A DNA stretch of 64,000 nt from Chryseobacterium scophthalmum (GTDB lineage: Bacteria > Bacteroidota > Bacteroidia > Flavobacteriales > Weeksellaceae): positions 2,170,001 through 2,234,000 of the forward strand of contig NZ_FSRQ01000001.1 of assembly GCF_900143185.1 (NCBI RefSeq), read 5' to 3'. Made by a program: the position numbers and the translations under genes. Below the pieces are notes generated by a model. The model was not told the origin of the DNA, searched no databases, and was given only the letters and a program-made list of their open reading frames with translations. Positions 42,462 through 51,614 of this stretch are shown piece by piece; the first letter of the stretch is position 1; the number at the start of each line of letters is the position of its first letter.

Positions 42462-44354
42462 TTACTTCTCCAGTTGCTTGTAACTTCTCTGAATAAAGTC
42501 TGTCAACTCTTTTCCTTTCAATAGATTTTGAGAAAGTTTAGCTAAGTCTAAAGCGTGTTTAATTTGAGAGTTTTTCTCCTCAGCGTTTTCATTAGCAAGA
42601 ATTTTAGTTGCAAACTCACTGTTAGAATTCACCACCAAATTATACATTTCAGGGAAACCACCCATACCAAACATTCCACCGCCTCCGGTTGCCTGCATAT
42701 CTTTCATTCTACGCATAAATTCTGGTTGGGTAATTGTAAACGGAGCATCGTTGCTGTCTAAATCTTCCAGCTGAACAGTGAATTTTTTATCGTTAATCGA
42801 TTCTTCAACATTTTTCTTTAATGATTCTTTTTCAGTTTCATTTAATTTAGAAATAGCCGGTTCGTCTTTTTTGATTAAATTATTGATGTGATCTGCATCA
42901 ACTCTTGCAAAAGAAATCTTCTCTTTTGAAGTTTCCAATTTTTGAATTAAATGAGGAACAATCGGCGAATCTAAAAGAATAACTTCATACCCTTTATCTT
43001 TCGCTGATTGAATGTAAGAATGCTGTTCGTCTGCATTGGTAGCGTAAAGAATCACTAAATTCCCGTCTTTATCGGTTTGATTAGGTTTAATTTTTTCTTC
43101 CAATTCATTCCAAAGGAAATATTTTCCGTCGGTTGTTGGGTAAAGTGCAAATTTGTCAGATTTTTCAAAGAATTTATCTTCGGAGATCATTCCGTATTCG
43201 ATAACGATTTTAATGTCATTCCATTTTTTGTCGTAATCTTCGCGGTTTTCGTTAATCAACGAAACCATTTTATCAGCCACTTTTTTCGTGATGTAAGAAG
43301 AAATTTTCTTCACAGCACCATCAGCTTGCAAATAAGAACGAGAAACGTTCAACGGAATATCCGGAGAATCAATAACCCCTCTCAACAACATCAAAAAGTC
43401 AGGCACAATTCCTTTCACCTCATCAGTTACGAAAACCTGGTTTTGGTACAATTGAATTTTATCTTTTTCGATATTTAAATTATTCGCCAATTTTGGGAAA
43501 TATAAAACTCCTGTCAGGTTGAACGGATAATCAACATTCAAATGAATATTAAATAACGGCTCCTCAAACTGCATCGGATACAACTCGTGATAGAAAGCTT
43601 TATAATCTTCATCCTTTAATTCGCTTGGAGATTTCGTCCAAGCCGGAGTTGGATTGTTAACAATATTATCAACCTCAACTGTTTCAGCAACCGCATCTTC
43701 TGCAGCACCTTCCGGTAAAGGAAGCGTTTCAGTTCTTGTTCCGAACTTAATTGGAACAGGCATGAATTTATTGTATTTCGTCAACAATTCACGGATTTTT
43801 CCTTCTTCCAAAAATTCTAAAGAATCTTCTGCAATATGAAGGATAATTTCAGTTCCTCTGTCGGTTTTTGCAGTAGTCTCTTCTAAGGTAAATTCAGGAC
43901 TTCCATCGCAAATCCAGTGAACGGCTGGTTCGTCTTTAAAGGATTTAGTAATAATTTCCACCTTTTCTGCTACCATAAAAGCAGAGTAGAAACCTAAACC
44001 AAAGTGACCGATAATTCCCGAATCTTTAGCTGAATCTTTATATTTTTCTAAGAATTCTTCAGCTCCTGAAAATGCAACCTGGTTGATGTATTTTTCAACT
44101 TCTTCAGCCGTCATTCCCAAACCTTGGTCGATGATGTGAAGTTTTTTGTTTTCCTTATCGATTTTCACCTCGATTTTCGGATTTCCGTAGTCTACTTTAG
44201 CTTCACCAATATTGGTTAAATGTTTTAATTTTAAAGTAGCATCTGTTGCGTTTGAAATTAATTCTCTTAAAAATATTTCGTGGTCGCTGTAAAGAAATTT
44301 TTTAATCAACGGAAAAATATTTTCCACCGAAACATTGATATTTCCTTTTGTCAT
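42462..44354 (-). CDS. htpG: Hsp90 chaperone HtpG
   Basis: ATP-dependent cytoplasmic chaperone of 630 residues, the normal length. N-terminal ATPase signatures: ELISNATDATLKL (with the ADP-binding Asn), IDQGLGMT and GHFGLGFYSAFMV. Middle domain NVSRSYLQADGAVKK. The typical acidic linker of eukaryotic Hsp90 is replaced by a short one (PEGAAEDAVAETVEV). Single gene. Confidence 0.97.
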   Translation of the reverse strand: MTKGNINVSVENIFPLIKKFLYSDHEIFLRELISNATDATLKLKHLTNIGEAKVDYGNPKIEVKIDKENKKLHIIDQGLGMTAEEVEKYINQVAFSGAEEFLEKYKDSAKDSGIIGHFGLGFYSAFMVAEKVEIITKSFKDEPAVHWICDGSPEFTLEETTAKTDRGTEIILHIAEDSLEFLEEGKIRELLTKYNKFMPVPIKFGTRTETLPLPEGAAEDAVAETVEVDNIVNNPTPAWTKSPSELKDEDYKAFYHELYPMQFEEPLFNIHLNVDYPFNLTGVLYFPKLANNLNIEKDKIQLYQNQVFVTDEVKGIVPDFLMLLRGVIDSPDIPLNVSRSYLQADGAVKKISSYITKKVADKMVSLINENREDYDKKWNDIKIVIEYGMISEDKFFEKSDKFALYPTTDGKYFLWNELEEKIKPNQTDKDGNLVILYATNADEQHSYIQSAKDKGYEVILLDSPIVPHLIQKLETSKEKISFARVDADHINNLIKKDEPAISKLNETEKESLKKNVEESINDKKFTVQLEDLDSNDAPFTITQPEFMRRMKDMQATGGGGMFGMGGFPEMYNLVVNSNSEFATKILANENAEEKNSQIKHALDLAKLSQNLLKGKELTDFIQRSYKQLEK

Positions 44355-44499
44355 TGTATTTAATTTTTAAATTTGATTATCAATTCTCAAAAAAAATACC
44401 ATTGAACGGAAAGTGACAGATTGGCATTTTTATTTGAAACATTCATTCGTTTATCAACAAAAAGCTGAACGGTTTTAGAAACCTGTTAGGTTTGGGCAT

Positions 44500-44527
44500 A
44501 AAAAAAGACAGCCATTCAGCTGTCTTT
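44500..44527 (-). terminator. Terminator of recA
   Basis: AAAGACAGC / GCTGTCTTT hairpin with a T-run on the - strand. Confidence 0.85.
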
Positions 44528-44547
44528 AATATTACTTAGAACAAAAA

Positions 44548-45552
44548 TTACTTTTTGTTAGCAATTTCTTCTTTTACTTTATTTTCAAGTTCTTCTGCTA
44601 ATTCAGGATTGTCTTTCAACAGATCTCTCACAGCATCACGACCCTGCCCTAACTTAGTTTCACCGTAGCTAAACCAAGAACCGCTTTTCTTCACAACTCC
44701 CATATCAACAGCTGTATCTAAGATTTCTCCGGTTTTAGAAACTCCTTCACCATACATAATGTCAAATTCTGCCATTTTGAAAGGTGGAGCCACTTTATTC
44801 TTCACCACTTTCACTTTGACACGGCTACCGATAGCTTCATCACCATTCTTAATTGGTGCGCTTGCTTTTCTGATATCTAATCTTACAGAAGCGTAAAATT
44901 TCAGTGCATTACCACCGGTTGTTGTTTCAGGATTTCCGAACATTACACCAATCTTTTCTCTCAACTGATTGATGAAAATTACCGTACATTTTGTTCTGTT
45001 AATAGTCGCAGTTAATTTTCTTAATGCTTGAGACATTAATCTTGCATGAAGACCCATTTTAGAATCTCCCATTTCGCCTTCAATCTCTGCTTTTGGAGTC
45101 AATGCCGCTACAGAGTCAATTACCACAATGTCGATTGCTCCTGAACGAATCAAGTTATCAGCAATTTCTAAAGCTTGTTCACCGTTGTCTGGTTGAGAAA
45201 TAATCAGGTTTTCTAAATCTATTCCCAATTTTGCAGCATACCCTCTGTCAAAAGCGTGCTCAGCATCAATAAAAGCTGCTATTCCACCCGCTTTCTGAGC
45301 TTCAGCAATCGCATGAAGCGTTAATGTTGTTTTACCTGAAGATTCTGGTCCGTAAATCTCAATTATTCTTCCTCTAGGATACCCACCAACACCTAAAGCG
45401 ATGTCTAATCCTAATGATCCAGACGGAATTACTTCGATGGTTGTATCAACTGCATCATCCCCTAAAGTCATTACAGTTCCCTTTCCGTATGTTTTATCTA
45501 ACTTGTCAAGCACCAATGCAAGTGCTTTTTTCTTATCATCTATGTTGCTCAT
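44548..45552 (-). CDS. recA: Recombinase RecA
   Basis: 334 residues. Walker [15 protein letters not shown] near residue 70, [14 protein letters not shown] and the loop region [19 protein letters not shown] match RecA. It carries out strand exchange and SOS signalling. The C-terminal acidic tail is short ([16 protein letters not shown]). TACTTTTG, a -7-like box, lies on the - strand at 45573-45580, 20 bp before the start. No LexA-type operator is seen. Confidence 0.98.
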   Translation of the reverse strand: MSNIDDKKKALALVLDKLDKTYGKGTVMTLGDDAVDTTIEVIPSGSLGLDIALGVGGYPRGRIIEIYGPESSGKTTLTLHAIAEAQKAGGIAAFIDAEHAFDRGYAAKLGIDLENLIISQPDNGEQALEIADNLIRSGAIDIVVIDSVAALTPKAEIEGEMGDSKMGLHARLMSQALRKLTATINRTKCTVIFINQLREKIGVMFGNPETTTGGNALKFYASVRLDIRKASAPIKNGDEAIGSRVKVKVVKNKVAPPFKMAEFDIMYGEGVSKTGEILDTAVDMGVVKKSGSWFSYGETKLGQGRDAVRDLLKDNPELAEELENKVKEEIANKK

Positions 45553-45830
45553 ATTATATTAAAATATTTTATCAAAAGTACATATTTTAAATTTTAAATG
45601 CTAATATTATTTGTCTTCGGATTTAGTTTTTAGCGTTAAAAAATGATAAAATTTATTCCTTTAAAAAAGCAAAAAATCAAGATAGATTTTTTAAAATATT
45701 GACCTTTTTTGAAGCTTAATCCCGCTTTCCACTATATCTTTTTCGCCACCGCTTTTTAACAATCCAATTCAGAAAAAGGATGTCGCTGCAATCGGGGCTA
45801 TTGAAAAGGGTTATTTACAAAATACAGATT

Positions 45831-45897
45831 TTGGCTAAAGCCAAATTGAATTGTTTCTTTTAAAAACGGGCTAAAGCCCGTTTCTATTGATATCCGT
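45831..45897 (+). repeat. GGCTAAAGCC repeat, copy 1
   Basis: TTTTGGCTAAAGCCAAATTG, then TTCTTTTAAAAACGGGCTAA, AGCCCGTTTCTATTGATAT. Two hairpins in tandem. A second copy lies at 58.27 kb with the same layout. Confidence 0.65.
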
Positions 45898-45967
45898 AGA
45901 ATTTTACATTGTTCAAGCTAAATTGAAATTCACAAATTAATTCTTGTCATCATAAATTTTCTGTAAC

Positions 45968-46025
45968 GAGAATTCCCCTCCAAAGGAGGGGTGGCGAAAA
46001 TTCTTTAGAATTTTTGACGGGGTGA
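45968..46025 (-). repeat. CCCCTCCAAAGGAGGGG repeat, copy 2
   Basis: Same pair of palindromes as at 36.78 kb but inverted: CCCCTCCAAAGGAGGGG then AAATTCTTTAGAATTTTTGA. Confidence 0.65.
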
Positions 46026-46074
46026 TATTCAACATTGCTTTTTTTAGCCCTGATTGAACGGCATGTTTGAGCTC

Positions 46075-46129
46075 TTTTCTTTATTTTTTGGCGGAGCGGC
46101 TTTGCCGCTCCGCCAAAAAATAAAGAAAA
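46075..46129. repeat. Perfect 26-bp hairpin
   Basis: Left arm 46075-46100 and right arm 46104-46129 are exact reverse complements with a 3-nt loop. The centre is GGCGGAGCGGC-ttt-GCCGCTCCGCC and the outer parts are AT-rich, so it also works as a terminator in both directions. Confidence 0.85.
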
Positions 46130-46196
46130 AGCGAGTAGTGAAAGCAGGATTAAGCTTCTAACTATGAATAATAAAGAATAGGCAATGAATAATCTA

Positions 46197-47396
46197 TTAA
46201 TGGAAATTTGAGTTCTGGGTAATTCTCAGGTAATCCTCCAAAACTTTCATCTGATCTTTATTGCCTTTTTTTATTCTTGCTTCACGGCTTACCGTAGAAT
46301 CATATATTTTATTGATGATTTTTTTTGTAATAGGAAAGCCTTTTTTGAAAGGTACATCAGGAATCTGAAGTCTTTTGCAAACCTCATCATCCAGCAAAAA
46401 CCAGGTGCAACAAATATGTAAATACCGTAGATTTTTTCTTTGAAAGCTATATTTTAAAATAGGATTTTCTAAAGATTCATTCAGTAAAGAATGTGCTAAT
46501 AAAACCGAATCTTTGTCTGAAGAAGGCTGAACGGAAGTCCATAAATAAAAATATTCTGTCGCCTGTTTTTTATCATTGGGAAGGAGATTTTCGGGAATTC
46601 CGAGTAAATATCCTACGTATTTCCAGAGGTGAAAAAGCCCTTTCTCTTCCTCTTCAGAAAAAGTATTGCCAAATTTATGAAGACTGTGCAGGAAAACGAG
46701 GCTGAAGCCAATGTAAGTCGCCATCATATCCCATGAATTGATGGGTTCACCCCAGTTTTCAGTGTCCCAACTTTTGTAATGTTTTTTGATCGAAAGTCTT
46801 GCGTAAGAATGAATGAGCCTTGTTTTGATGGCAAATTCATAACCTTTTTGATGAATTTCTAATGCATCATATCTTGTGACGTTTACCCAAAAATCAAGTG
46901 TTTCTGAAAGTCTTTTTACAGCACCTTTTTTTAAAGCTTCGGTTGCCACCAAAGGTTTGTTGAGATAAGCATAATCATAACCGCCAATTAAACAATAATC
47001 TCTGAGCGAAATTAAAGAATCGAGATTACTTCGCATACATAGCTCTGCCCCTGCTTTTATCAAATTATAATCTAGCCAGTCAGGAAGTTTTTGTGTTTGA
47101 GCAAAAAGCTTTTTTACACTTTTGGGAATATCATCATTCTGCGAAATTCCATTTCTGATATACTGCTCAATCTCTCGTGATGCTTCACTGTATTTTTTTG
47201 TGAAATAAACATCTTTTACAACTTCATCCCCTACTTCATCTACATGATAAAAGAAAGGAGCGAATTTTTCAAAGTCTCTGAAACTCACCTCTGCTACGGA
47301 AAAATCAATCAATTGTTTTCCGTTTCCTTTTGTCCAAAAATCTTTGAAATGAAGAGAATCTTTAAATCTTGGTTGTAAAATGTAGTCTTCCATCAA
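46197..47396 (-). CDS. MpaB/DUF2236-family oxygenase-like protein
   Basis: 399 residues. The DUF2236 helical domain is recognised by YARLSIKKHYKSWDTENWGEPINS and MMATYIGFSLVFLHSLHKFG, with histidines that in the family (latex-clearing protein Lcp, MpaB) bind haem b. No signal peptide. Substrate unknown. The start may be the second Met (MEDYILQPRF). Downstream of a long repeat region; single gene. Confidence 0.75.
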   Translation of the reverse strand: MMEDYILQPRFKDSLHFKDFWTKGNGKQLIDFSVAEVSFRDFEKFAPFFYHVDEVGDEVVKDVYFTKKYSEASREIEQYIRNGISQNDDIPKSVKKLFAQTQKLPDWLDYNLIKAGAELCMRSNLDSLISLRDYCLIGGYDYAYLNKPLVATEALKKGAVKRLSETLDFWVNVTRYDALEIHQKGYEFAIKTRLIHSYARLSIKKHYKSWDTENWGEPINSWDMMATYIGFSLVFLHSLHKFGNTFSEEEEKGLFHLWKYVGYLLGIPENLLPNDKKQATEYFYLWTSVQPSSDKDSVLLAHSLLNESLENPILKYSFQRKNLRYLHICCTWFLLDDEVCKRLQIPDVPFKKGFPITKKIINKIYDSTVSREARIKKGNKDQMKVLEDYLRITQNSNFH

Positions 47397-47460
47397 TGAT
47401 AAAGGTACAAGTTTTACGCCGAAAACAGCTTGTGAGATTTGTCACTTTAGATTTAATCAA

Positions 47461-47496
47461 AAAAAATACGGTCAGATAAATCTAACCGTATTTTTT
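47461..47496 (-). terminator. Terminator of the metalloprotease gene
   Basis: AAAAAATACGGT / ACCGTATTTTTT hairpin. Confidence 0.85.
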
Positions 47497-47512
47497 ATTT
47501 TATGATTATTCT

Positions 47513-49711
47513 TTATTTTTTAATAATCAGTTTTTCATTATAAATTTCACCATTATTCATTTGTAGTGAAAGAATATAATTTCCTGATATAAATCCGTCA
47601 GTTCTTATTTGATGATCACCTTTCAGCTCTCCCGAAAGAACAAGTTTTCCAGACACATCATAAATTGTGTATTTTGCCTGATCTGTTTTGTTTTTAAACT
47701 TAATATTAATAACATCTTTTACAGGATTGGGATAAATAGCAAAACTTTTTACAGCACTTTCAGATGTAGATAAAAACTGCTGAATAGAGAAATTGGAAGA
47801 ATTTACCGCAAAATAAATATTGCCAACTGCTTTTACCATAATTCTTGCTGATGCTACATTTTCATTCGGCAAATTAACGACAGCCGAACCATTATTTGGA
47901 ACACTCGCCGCCAAAACTTCGTTAAAGTTAGCTCCGTTATCTTTCGATAAAAGGATAGTAACATTTTGAGTATTGATGGTTCCTGTATTGGTTCCTGCAA
48001 CATTCCAAGTTACTGTAATAGGATTTTGTGCGCTGTAAGAAGTATTTGTTGTTTGAGAAGTCACGGTGAAAGGACCATCATCAGTTACTGTTACCACCAT
48101 TGCATCATTTGCAGCCTGATTTCCTGTCGCCTTATTATCATTTACCAAAAGAGAGAAATTCAGCGTTCTTGCAACACTTGGGGTAACTTCCCATTTCGGA
48201 ACTAAATTATTTGCTAAAACAGAAGTCATAGCAGGGAAATACCTCATCGGAGAAACTTTAGGAAGCAACGAACGATAAACAGGACCTGCAGTTGCAGTTG
48301 CAAGAGGAGGTTGTGTCGTATTGGTATTATTATACTGCTCCCATAAATAAGTAATAGGATCATTGTTGGGATCGGTTCCTGCTCCAGTTAAAACAAAGGC
48401 TGTTCCTTTAGGAATAATGTAATCTGCTCCTGCATCTGCAGTAGGTACCCCATTATTATTTGATATTTTGGCAGAACAGTCTGTTGGTCTTTGTAAAACT
48501 GCATACATTTGCACTACGCTTGCTGCATGAAAATAAGGATCGCTATTATTTTGTACATTATTATTAGATCCACAAATTCCTGCATACGCCATAATTGTTG
48601 TTCCGCTTCCAGGTTCATATGCTGTAGCTGTACTCGCATTTCCTTGACATGAACCTGTATTTGCTCTGAATGTATGTCCTCCTCCAAATTGATGCCCCAT
48701 TTCGTGGGCTACATAATCAATATCGAAAGGATCTCCTACAGGTGCTCCAGAACCGGTAACGCCACCTGCTTTATTTGTTGTACATACAGAACCCAAATAA
48801 GCTACTCCACCTCCACCTGTACTGAAAACGTGACCAATATCGTAATTTTCAGTTCCTATAACACTGTTGATATTGGAAATGTTTTGACCCAACATCGTAG
48901 AACCATTATTATTTGTATAAGGATCTGTAGCGGCATTCGTATAAATTAGCAGATTATTATTGGCTATCATCACCATAGTTGCTGATATTGTTTTTTCATA
49001 CACCCCGTTTACTCTTACCATTGTGGTTACCATTGCGCTCATTGCTCCGGTTGTCCCACCATGAAAGGTTGTATACTCTCCTGTTGCAGCCAATGCCAAT
49101 CTATAGGTTCTGAATTGTCCATCAGCAACTAAAGCTGCTTTTTTCTGTGCTGAAGGATCTTGATTTGTATTTTGATCTAGCATATCTTCAACATGACACT
49201 CAAAAAGTCGGTCATTTTTAGGAAGATCTTTTCTTTTATAGAGAATAAAAGACGAATTATCTTTTGTATAGCTATCTAAATAACTTACATCCCAACCGTC
49301 AAAATACATAATACTGATGCCGGTTTGTGGTGTTAAACTAAAACGAATTGTATTGTTAGGATTCCCTTTTTCCCAACCTGTATAAGATCTTAATTCAGGA
49401 AATTTAGCTTGTAGCTCTGCTTCCATTACCGATGCTTCCTGAACGATATAATCTCTTACTCCGCCATTAGAATCAGGGAATTTAATTACTAAACTTTTGT
49501 TATTTGAAAAACGTTGTGGTGCATTTTTCAGATCAGATTTTATTTTATTTAAATCTAATTGATAAAGAGAGAAGGTGTTCGGAGTTGTCCATCTTGGTTT
49601 GAGATCTCCTCTTTCAATTTTACTGTCTTTCTGCTTTGACCAGTAATTTTGCTGTCCAAAACTATGTCCTGCTATAAGAAGACATGAGATAATAAATGCT
49701 TTTGCTTTCAT
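47513..49711 (-). CDS. T9SS-exported reprolysin-like zinc metalloprotease
   Basis: 732 residues. Signal peptide (AFIISCLLIAGHSFGQ), propeptide to about residue 195, then a metzincin catalytic domain with the zinc motif VAHEMGHQFGGGHTF (HExxHxxGxxH). Two beta-sandwich regions follow (ADAGADYIIPKGTAFVLTGA, a PKD-like start; NPITVTWNVAGTNTG). The end is a type A T9SS sorting tail (FAIYPNPVKDVINIKF; GNYILSLQMNNGEIYNEK). A secreted protease that likely digests external protein. Confidence 0.92.
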   Translation of the reverse strand: MKAKAFIISCLLIAGHSFGQQNYWSKQKDSKIERGDLKPRWTTPNTFSLYQLDLNKIKSDLKNAPQRFSNNKSLVIKFPDSNGGVRDYIVQEASVMEAELQAKFPELRSYTGWEKGNPNNTIRFSLTPQTGISIMYFDGWDVSYLDSYTKDNSSFILYKRKDLPKNDRLFECHVEDMLDQNTNQDPSAQKKAALVADGQFRTYRLALAATGEYTTFHGGTTGAMSAMVTTMVRVNGVYEKTISATMVMIANNNLLIYTNAATDPYTNNNGSTMLGQNISNINSVIGTENYDIGHVFSTGGGGVAYLGSVCTTNKAGGVTGSGAPVGDPFDIDYVAHEMGHQFGGGHTFRANTGSCQGNASTATAYEPGSGTTIMAYAGICGSNNNVQNNSDPYFHAASVVQMYAVLQRPTDCSAKISNNNGVPTADAGADYIIPKGTAFVLTGAGTDPNNDPITYLWEQYNNTNTTQPPLATATAGPVYRSLLPKVSPMRYFPAMTSVLANNLVPKWEVTPSVARTLNFSLLVNDNKATGNQAANDAMVVTVTDDGPFTVTSQTTNTSYSAQNPITVTWNVAGTNTGTINTQNVTILLSKDNGANFNEVLAASVPNNGSAVVNLPNENVASARIMVKAVGNIYFAVNSSNFSIQQFLSTSESAVKSFAIYPNPVKDVINIKFKNKTDQAKYTIYDVSGKLVLSGELKGDHQIRTDGFISGNYILSLQMNNGEIYNEKLIIKK

Positions 49712-49729
49712 TGATCGTAAATTTTATTA

Positions 49730-50179
49730 TTAATATTGTGTGGTGATGTTTTTGAAGTTTACATTTCCTGATAATTTCAGAAGAATATTGGGTGAAACAC
49801 GGCTTGTTTTCTGAAAGTCAGGGTTGTTGAATTCTGTTACTTTTATATAAAGTGTGTTTCTAACTAAACTTATTTTATCGATTGAAACGTCATTAGAATT
49901 TTTCAAATGTGGCTTTATTATAATATAAGTTTCATTTTTTATTACTGTAGGAATTGGCGAAAATCTGTTTCCTTTATTTTTCTGATGAATGATTTTAAAA
50001 ATCTCATCCATTTTTTCCTGAGAATTGATGATTACAAAATCTTTTTGACTCACAGTAAAAGGATAATGGTATTGGTCTTCAAATTGAATTTCTTTTCTTT
50101 GAGACAATACATTATTACCGACAATTTGAGATTGACAATTAATAAACAAAAAGAGCATAAAGTATAAATATATTTTCAT
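49730..50179 (-). CDS. Hypothetical lipoprotein-like protein
   Basis: 149 residues. The N-terminus YLYFMLFLFINCQSQIVG looks like a lipoprotein signal with Cys at 14. The rest has no motif that I recognise. It is 18 bp upstream of the metalloprotease gene in the same direction, so they are probably co-transcribed; a role as inhibitor or chaperone of the protease is possible but only a guess. Confidence 0.7.
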   Translation of the reverse strand: MKIYLYFMLFLFINCQSQIVGNNVLSQRKEIQFEDQYHYPFTVSQKDFVIINSQEKMDEIFKIIHQKNKGNRFSPIPTVIKNETYIIIKPHLKNSNDVSIDKISLVRNTLYIKVTEFNNPDFQKTSRVSPNILLKLSGNVNFKNITTQY

Positions 50180-50237
50180 ATTTGTGCTTAATTATTGTAA
50201 AAATAATAATTTAAAAACAAATACTTTAGATTTTAAC

Positions 50238-50270
50238 AAAAAAAAACCGCTCCAAAAATGGAACGGTTTA
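50238..50270 (-). terminator. Terminator of sucC
   Basis: AAACCGCTCC / GGAACGGTTT hairpin with one bulge, T-run on the - strand. Confidence 0.8.
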
Positions 50271-50292
50271 AATTTATATAAAAGTTTTAGGA

Positions 50293-51483
50293 TTAAGCTA
50301 AAACTTCTTTTACTTTGTTTGCAGCTTCTTCTAAAGTAATTGCAGAGTGTACTGGAAGACCAGACTCGTCAATTAATTTTTTAGCTTCTACAGCGTTAGT
50401 TCCTTGCAATCTTACAATCAATGGAACCGGAAGGCTTCCCATCGCTTTGTAAGCATCTACAACACCTTGAGCAACTCTGTCGCATCTTACGATACCTCCG
50501 AAGATGTTGATCAAAATAGCTTTTACGTTTGGATCTCTCAAAACGATTTCGAAAGCAGTCTGTACTCTCGCAGCATCTGCAGTACCACCAACGTCTAGGA
50601 AATTTGCTGGGTTACCACCAGATAATTTGATGATATCCATTGTAGCCATAGCAAGACCAGCTCCGTTTACCATACAAGCAACGTTACCGTCTAGTTTTAC
50701 GAAGTTAAGACCTGCTTCACCTGCTTCAACATCCAAAGGATCTTCTTCTCTTGTATCTCTCAACTCAGCAAGATCTTTGTGACGGAACAATGAGTTACCA
50801 TCCAAAGTTACTTTAGCATCTACAGCGATAATTTTGTTATCAGAAGTTTTCAAAACCGGGTTGATTTCGAAAAGAGAAGCATCAATTCCTACGTAAGCAT
50901 TGTAAAGAGATGAAATGAATTTTGTAAATTCTTTGAACGCATTTCCTTCAAGACCTAGGTTGAAAGCAATTTTTCTAGCCTGGAAACCTTGAAGACCCAA
51001 AGTAGGATCGATCAATTCGTTGTGGATTAAGTGAGGAGTTACTTCTGCAACGTGCTCAATATCCATACCACCTTCTGTAGAATATACGATTGTATTTTTA
51101 CCTTCAGCTCTATCTAAAAGAATAGAAACATAAAATTCTTTAGTTTCAGATTCTCCCGGATAATAAACGTCTTCTGCAACCAAAACAGAGTGTACTTTTT
51201 TACCTTCAGCAGAAGTTTGTGGAGTTACCAACTGCATTCCGATGATGTTTTCAGCATTTTCTTTAAGCTTATCCATGTTTGGAGAAAACTTTACACCACC
51301 ACCTTTACCACGACCACCTGCGTGAATCTGCGCTTTTACAACCCAAGCCTGAGCTCCGGTTTCAGCAGTCAATTTTTCAGCAGCTGCTACAGCTTCTTCT
51401 ACGTTGTTTGCAACGAAACCACGTTGGATAGCTACTCCATACTTTGATAAAATCTCTTTTGATTGATACTCGTGAAGATTCAT
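50293..51483 (-). CDS. sucC: Succinate-CoA ligase (ADP-forming) beta subunit
   Basis: TCA cycle enzyme: succinyl-CoA + ADP + Pi to succinate + ATP. 396 residues. Starts MNLHEYQSKEILSKYGV, ATP-grasp segments WVVKAQIHAGGRGKGGGVK, NGAGLAMATMDIIKLSGG and LINIFGGIVRCDRVAQG. The alpha subunit gene sucD is not adjacent, unusual for many bacteria but common in Flavobacteriia. Promoter TAAATTTG at 51522-51529 with TTG 19 bp further upstream. Confidence 0.97.
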   Translation of the reverse strand: MNLHEYQSKEILSKYGVAIQRGFVANNVEEAVAAAEKLTAETGAQAWVVKAQIHAGGRGKGGGVKFSPNMDKLKENAENIIGMQLVTPQTSAEGKKVHSVLVAEDVYYPGESETKEFYVSILLDRAEGKNTIVYSTEGGMDIEHVAEVTPHLIHNELIDPTLGLQGFQARKIAFNLGLEGNAFKEFTKFISSLYNAYVGIDASLFEINPVLKTSDNKIIAVDAKVTLDGNSLFRHKDLAELRDTREEDPLDVEAGEAGLNFVKLDGNVACMVNGAGLAMATMDIIKLSGGNPANFLDVGGTADAARVQTAFEIVLRDPNVKAILINIFGGIVRCDRVAQGVVDAYKAMGSLPVPLIVRLQGTNAVEAKKLIDESGLPVHSAITLEEAANKVKEVLA

Positions 51484-51521
51484 ATTATTTTTATTATTTT
51501 ATTTTAATATTTAAAGGTTGA

Positions 51522-51551
51522 CAAATTTAATAAAAAGACACGGAAGTTCAA
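51522..51551 (-). promoter_or_regulatory. Promoter of sucC
   Basis: On the - strand TTG (51549-51551), 19 bp, TAAATTTG (51522-51529). About 40-bp leader. Confidence 0.65.
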
Positions 51552-51614
51552 GTTTATTAGAATAAAAATTAAGATGATATTTCTTCTTTCATTTACTTTT
51601 TGTCTTAAATATTT

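Larger units (their letters stand above)
45711..46158. repeat. Composite of nested dispersed repeats downstream of recA
   Basis: The 644-bp gap between recA and the next gene holds no coding frame. Outer arms GAAGCTTAATCCCGCTTTCC at the left and the reverse of GAAGCTTAATCCTGCTTTCA at the right are inverted. Between them lie, in order, the rest of the GCTTTCCACT repeat (to about 45812), a GGCTAAAGCC repeat (45831-45897), the CCCCTCCAAAGGAGGGG repeat in reverse (45968-46025), and a second GCTTTCCACT copy carrying a perfect hairpin. The element looks like an inverted pair of repeats that has captured others. Confidence 0.7.
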
